A DNA stretch of 64,000 nt from Prevotella sp. P3-122 (GTDB lineage Bacteria > Bacteroidota > Bacteroidia > Bacteroidales > Bacteroidaceae). The stretch's first letter is position 1; every line of letters begins with the position of its first letter. Where the stretch lies: the NCBI RefSeq assembly GCF_002251365.1, contig NZ_NPJH01000034.1, positions 1 to 64,000 on the forward strand, written 5' to 3'. A model generated the notes under the pieces. That model was not told the DNA's origin. It saw only the letters and a list, made by a program, of their open reading frames with translations, and made no database searches. Of this stretch, positions 62,648-64,000 are shown one piece after another. The translations under genes were made by a program, and so were the position numbers.

Positions 62648-64000
62648 ATGGGCAGATTCTTATATCCTGTAGATACCGACCAGTTCGCAGACATACGCAA
62701 GGACGGTAAGGTTTATGTTGACAAGACCGACATGGTGTTTGACCTTGTCGGCAAATACAGGTATGTATTCCTTGCCCGTCCGAGAAGGTTCGGCAAGTCC
62801 CTTCTGTGCAACACCTTCAAGGCTTATTTCCAGGGACAGAAGGAGCTGTTCGAGGGACTGAAGATAGCGGAGCTTGAAAAGGAGTGGAAGAGATATCCCG
62901 TTCTGCACTTCACAATGAGCGGACTGAAGAACCTGCCCGTGCCTTTGGCACAGTCAAAACTGGAGAATTTCATCTCGGATTATGAAGCTGTTTATGGCAA
63001 AAGTCCGGAACTGAAGACACCTGGCGCACGTTTCCGTGGCTTGATACATAGAGCCTGCGAGCAGACAGGCGAGAAGGTTGTGGTGATACTCGACGAATAC
63101 GACTCCGCCATAATGCGGCTGATGTACGAGCCTGAGCAGCTTGAGGCCATGCGCACCATGCTTCGTGAGTTCTATCAGGTGCTGAAGGATGAGGGAGCAT
63201 ACCTAAGGTTCGTCTTCATAACGGGTGTTACGAAGTTCTCACAGCTCAGCATCTTCTCCGAGCTGAACAACCTGACCCAGATATCCATGTACGATGAATA
63301 CTCCGGGCTGTGTGGCATAACTCAGGAGGAACTTGACACCGTGCTGCGTCCATGTGTCGAGGAATACGCTCAGAATTTGGAGATTACGACCGATGAGGCA
63401 TACGCCCTGTTGAAGAAGAACTACGACGGCTATCATTTCTCACGAAAAAGTCAGGATGTCTATGCGCCCTTCAGCGTGCTCCGTGCTTTTGACGGACGCA
63501 ACACCGACCACTACTGGTTCGAGTCGGGTACGATGACCTCGCTGATAGAGCATTTGCGGCACTATCCGCTGAAGACAGCCTTGCAGTATGATGGCGTGAA
63601 AGTAGGGCTGGACGAATTCAATATCTCTTGCGAAAGTGCGTCAACCCCCATACCGCTGCTTTATCAGAGCGGTTATCTGACAATCGACTCTTATGAGCCG
63701 CTTCTGAAGACTTACACACTCCACTTCCCGAATCTTGAGGTCAGGTCAGGCATGGTCAGTGGACTGATGCCTCTGATATTGAAACGCACCACAGCAGACG
63801 GCAACAGTCTGACACGTAATATGGCGTCTTCCTTGTTCGAGGGTGACGTATCAGGGGCTATTTCCGCCCTTCGGTCATACATAGCCAAAATTCCCTACGA
63901 CATTATCACCAAGGAGGAATGGAACGACAAGGAGAGCCGTGAGTCGTTCTATAAGCTCCTTCTCTACATGGCGTTCTCCATGCTCAACTCCATCGTCGAC
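62648..64000 (+). CDS. AAA-ATPase-like/PD-(D/E)XK protein, N-terminal part (runs off right edge)
   Basis: 451 residues visible from ATG 62648, open to the window end. It is a close paralog of the 935-2554 protein: identical for long stretches (P-loop ARPRRFGKS, VVILDEYDSA, FVFITGVTKFSQLSIF), but strongly different around residues 98-130 (NLPVPLAQSKLENF versus NCTIPEAKSALELF) and again in the second half. The C-terminal nuclease-like motif lies beyond the edge. Its reading direction is opposite to the left copy. Confidence 0.85.
   Translation, partial: MGRFLYPVDTDQFADIRKDGKVYVDKTDMVFDLVGKYRYVFLARPRRFGKSLLCNTFKAYFQGQKELFEGLKIAELEKEWKRYPVLHFTMSGLKNLPVPLAQSKLENFISDYEAVYGKSPELKTPGARFRGLIHRACEQTGEKVVVILDEYDSAIMRLMYEPEQLEAMRTMLREFYQVLKDEGAYLRFVFITGVTKFSQLSIFSELNNLTQISMYDEYSGLCGITQEELDTVLRPCVEEYAQNLEITTDEAYALLKKNYDGYHFSRKSQDVYAPFSVLRAFDGRNTDHYWFESGTMTSLIEHLRHYPLKTALQYDGVKVGLDEFNISCESASTPIPLLYQSGYLTIDSYEPLLKTYTLHFPNLEVRSGMVSGLMPLILKRTTADGNSLTRNMASSLFEGDVSGAISALRSYIAKIPYDIITKEEWNDKESRESFYKLLLYMAFSMLNSIVD

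Noticed and set aside
1-64000. Prophage or integrative element with integrase
   Set aside because: I found no integrase, transposase, relaxase or phage structural gene anywhere in the window.

Overview
The window reads as chromosomal DNA of a Bacteroidales bacterium, most likely Prevotellaceae. The evidence is the recurring Bacteroidetes-type promoters (a TTTG element about 19-20 bases before TAnnTTTG), families confined to or typical of that phylum (DUF3244, DUF4292, DUF3108-like, GH3-like, the two-gene glycine-lipid acyltransferase pair, AAA-ATPase_like/PD-(D/E)XK proteins, membrane-tethered TPR-HTH regulators), a split murein cluster without murF, and a MurE with the meso-DAP signature DNPR.

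Layout. 1-2.6 kb: the start of a TPR regulator-like gene that runs off the left edge, and an AAA-ATPase/nuclease-like gene, both on the minus strand. 3-10 kb: gmd, two envelope proteins, a GH3-family protein and a secreted rhamnosidase-N-like protein. 10-13.3 kb: gyrB, rpsT, tRNA-Glu and the divergent recO. 13.3-29.3 kb: a complete minus-strand dcw operon read as mraZ-rsmH-ftsL-ftsI-murE-mraY-murD-ftsW-murG-murC-ftsQ-ftsA-ftsZ, headed by a triple MraZ operator. 29.5-31.4 kb: a glsA-glsB-like lipid pair. 31.8-42 kb: dgt, then dut-TPR-DUF4292-envC-DUF389 and thyX-rluA. 42.2-43 kb: two AT-rich orphan genes. 43.2-48.1 kb: an AraC regulator and a large secreted alpha-L-fucosidase. 48.1-48.9 kb: non-coding DNA packed with palindromic repeats.

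The most interesting part is 48.9-62.1 kb, a RiPP-type (ribosomally made, modified peptide) cluster. A membrane-tethered TPR-HTH regulator precedes an apparent operon: a small DUF3244 secreted protein; a protein with two GT2 glycosyltransferase domains fused to a LanC-like segment; a radical SAM/SPASM maturase; a 102-residue GG-leader precursor whose core carries 11 cysteines in a 12-residue tandem repeat (CxCxCxC); a TonB-dependent-receptor-like outer-membrane barrel; a C39 peptidase-ABC exporter; a very short membrane protein that may replace the HlyD adaptor; a possible 33-residue membrane peptide; and a second glycosyltransferase-like protein. The coherent model, an inference, is that the radical SAM enzyme and the glycosyltransferase modify the Cys-rich core, the C39-ABC protein trims the leader at Gly-Gly and exports it, and the barrel handles the product at the outer membrane.

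The right edge (62.6-64 kb) holds a second AAA-ATPase/nuclease gene, a mosaic paralog of the one at the left edge and in the opposite orientation. The TPR regulator also has a paralog at the left edge, with a nearly identical ~276-bp block inside otherwise diverged genes. Repeats shared between distant intergenic regions (23-bp palindromic iterons, a ~217-bp palindrome, a 22-bp array, 3'-end purine-rich repeats, a MITE-like element) are noted separately.
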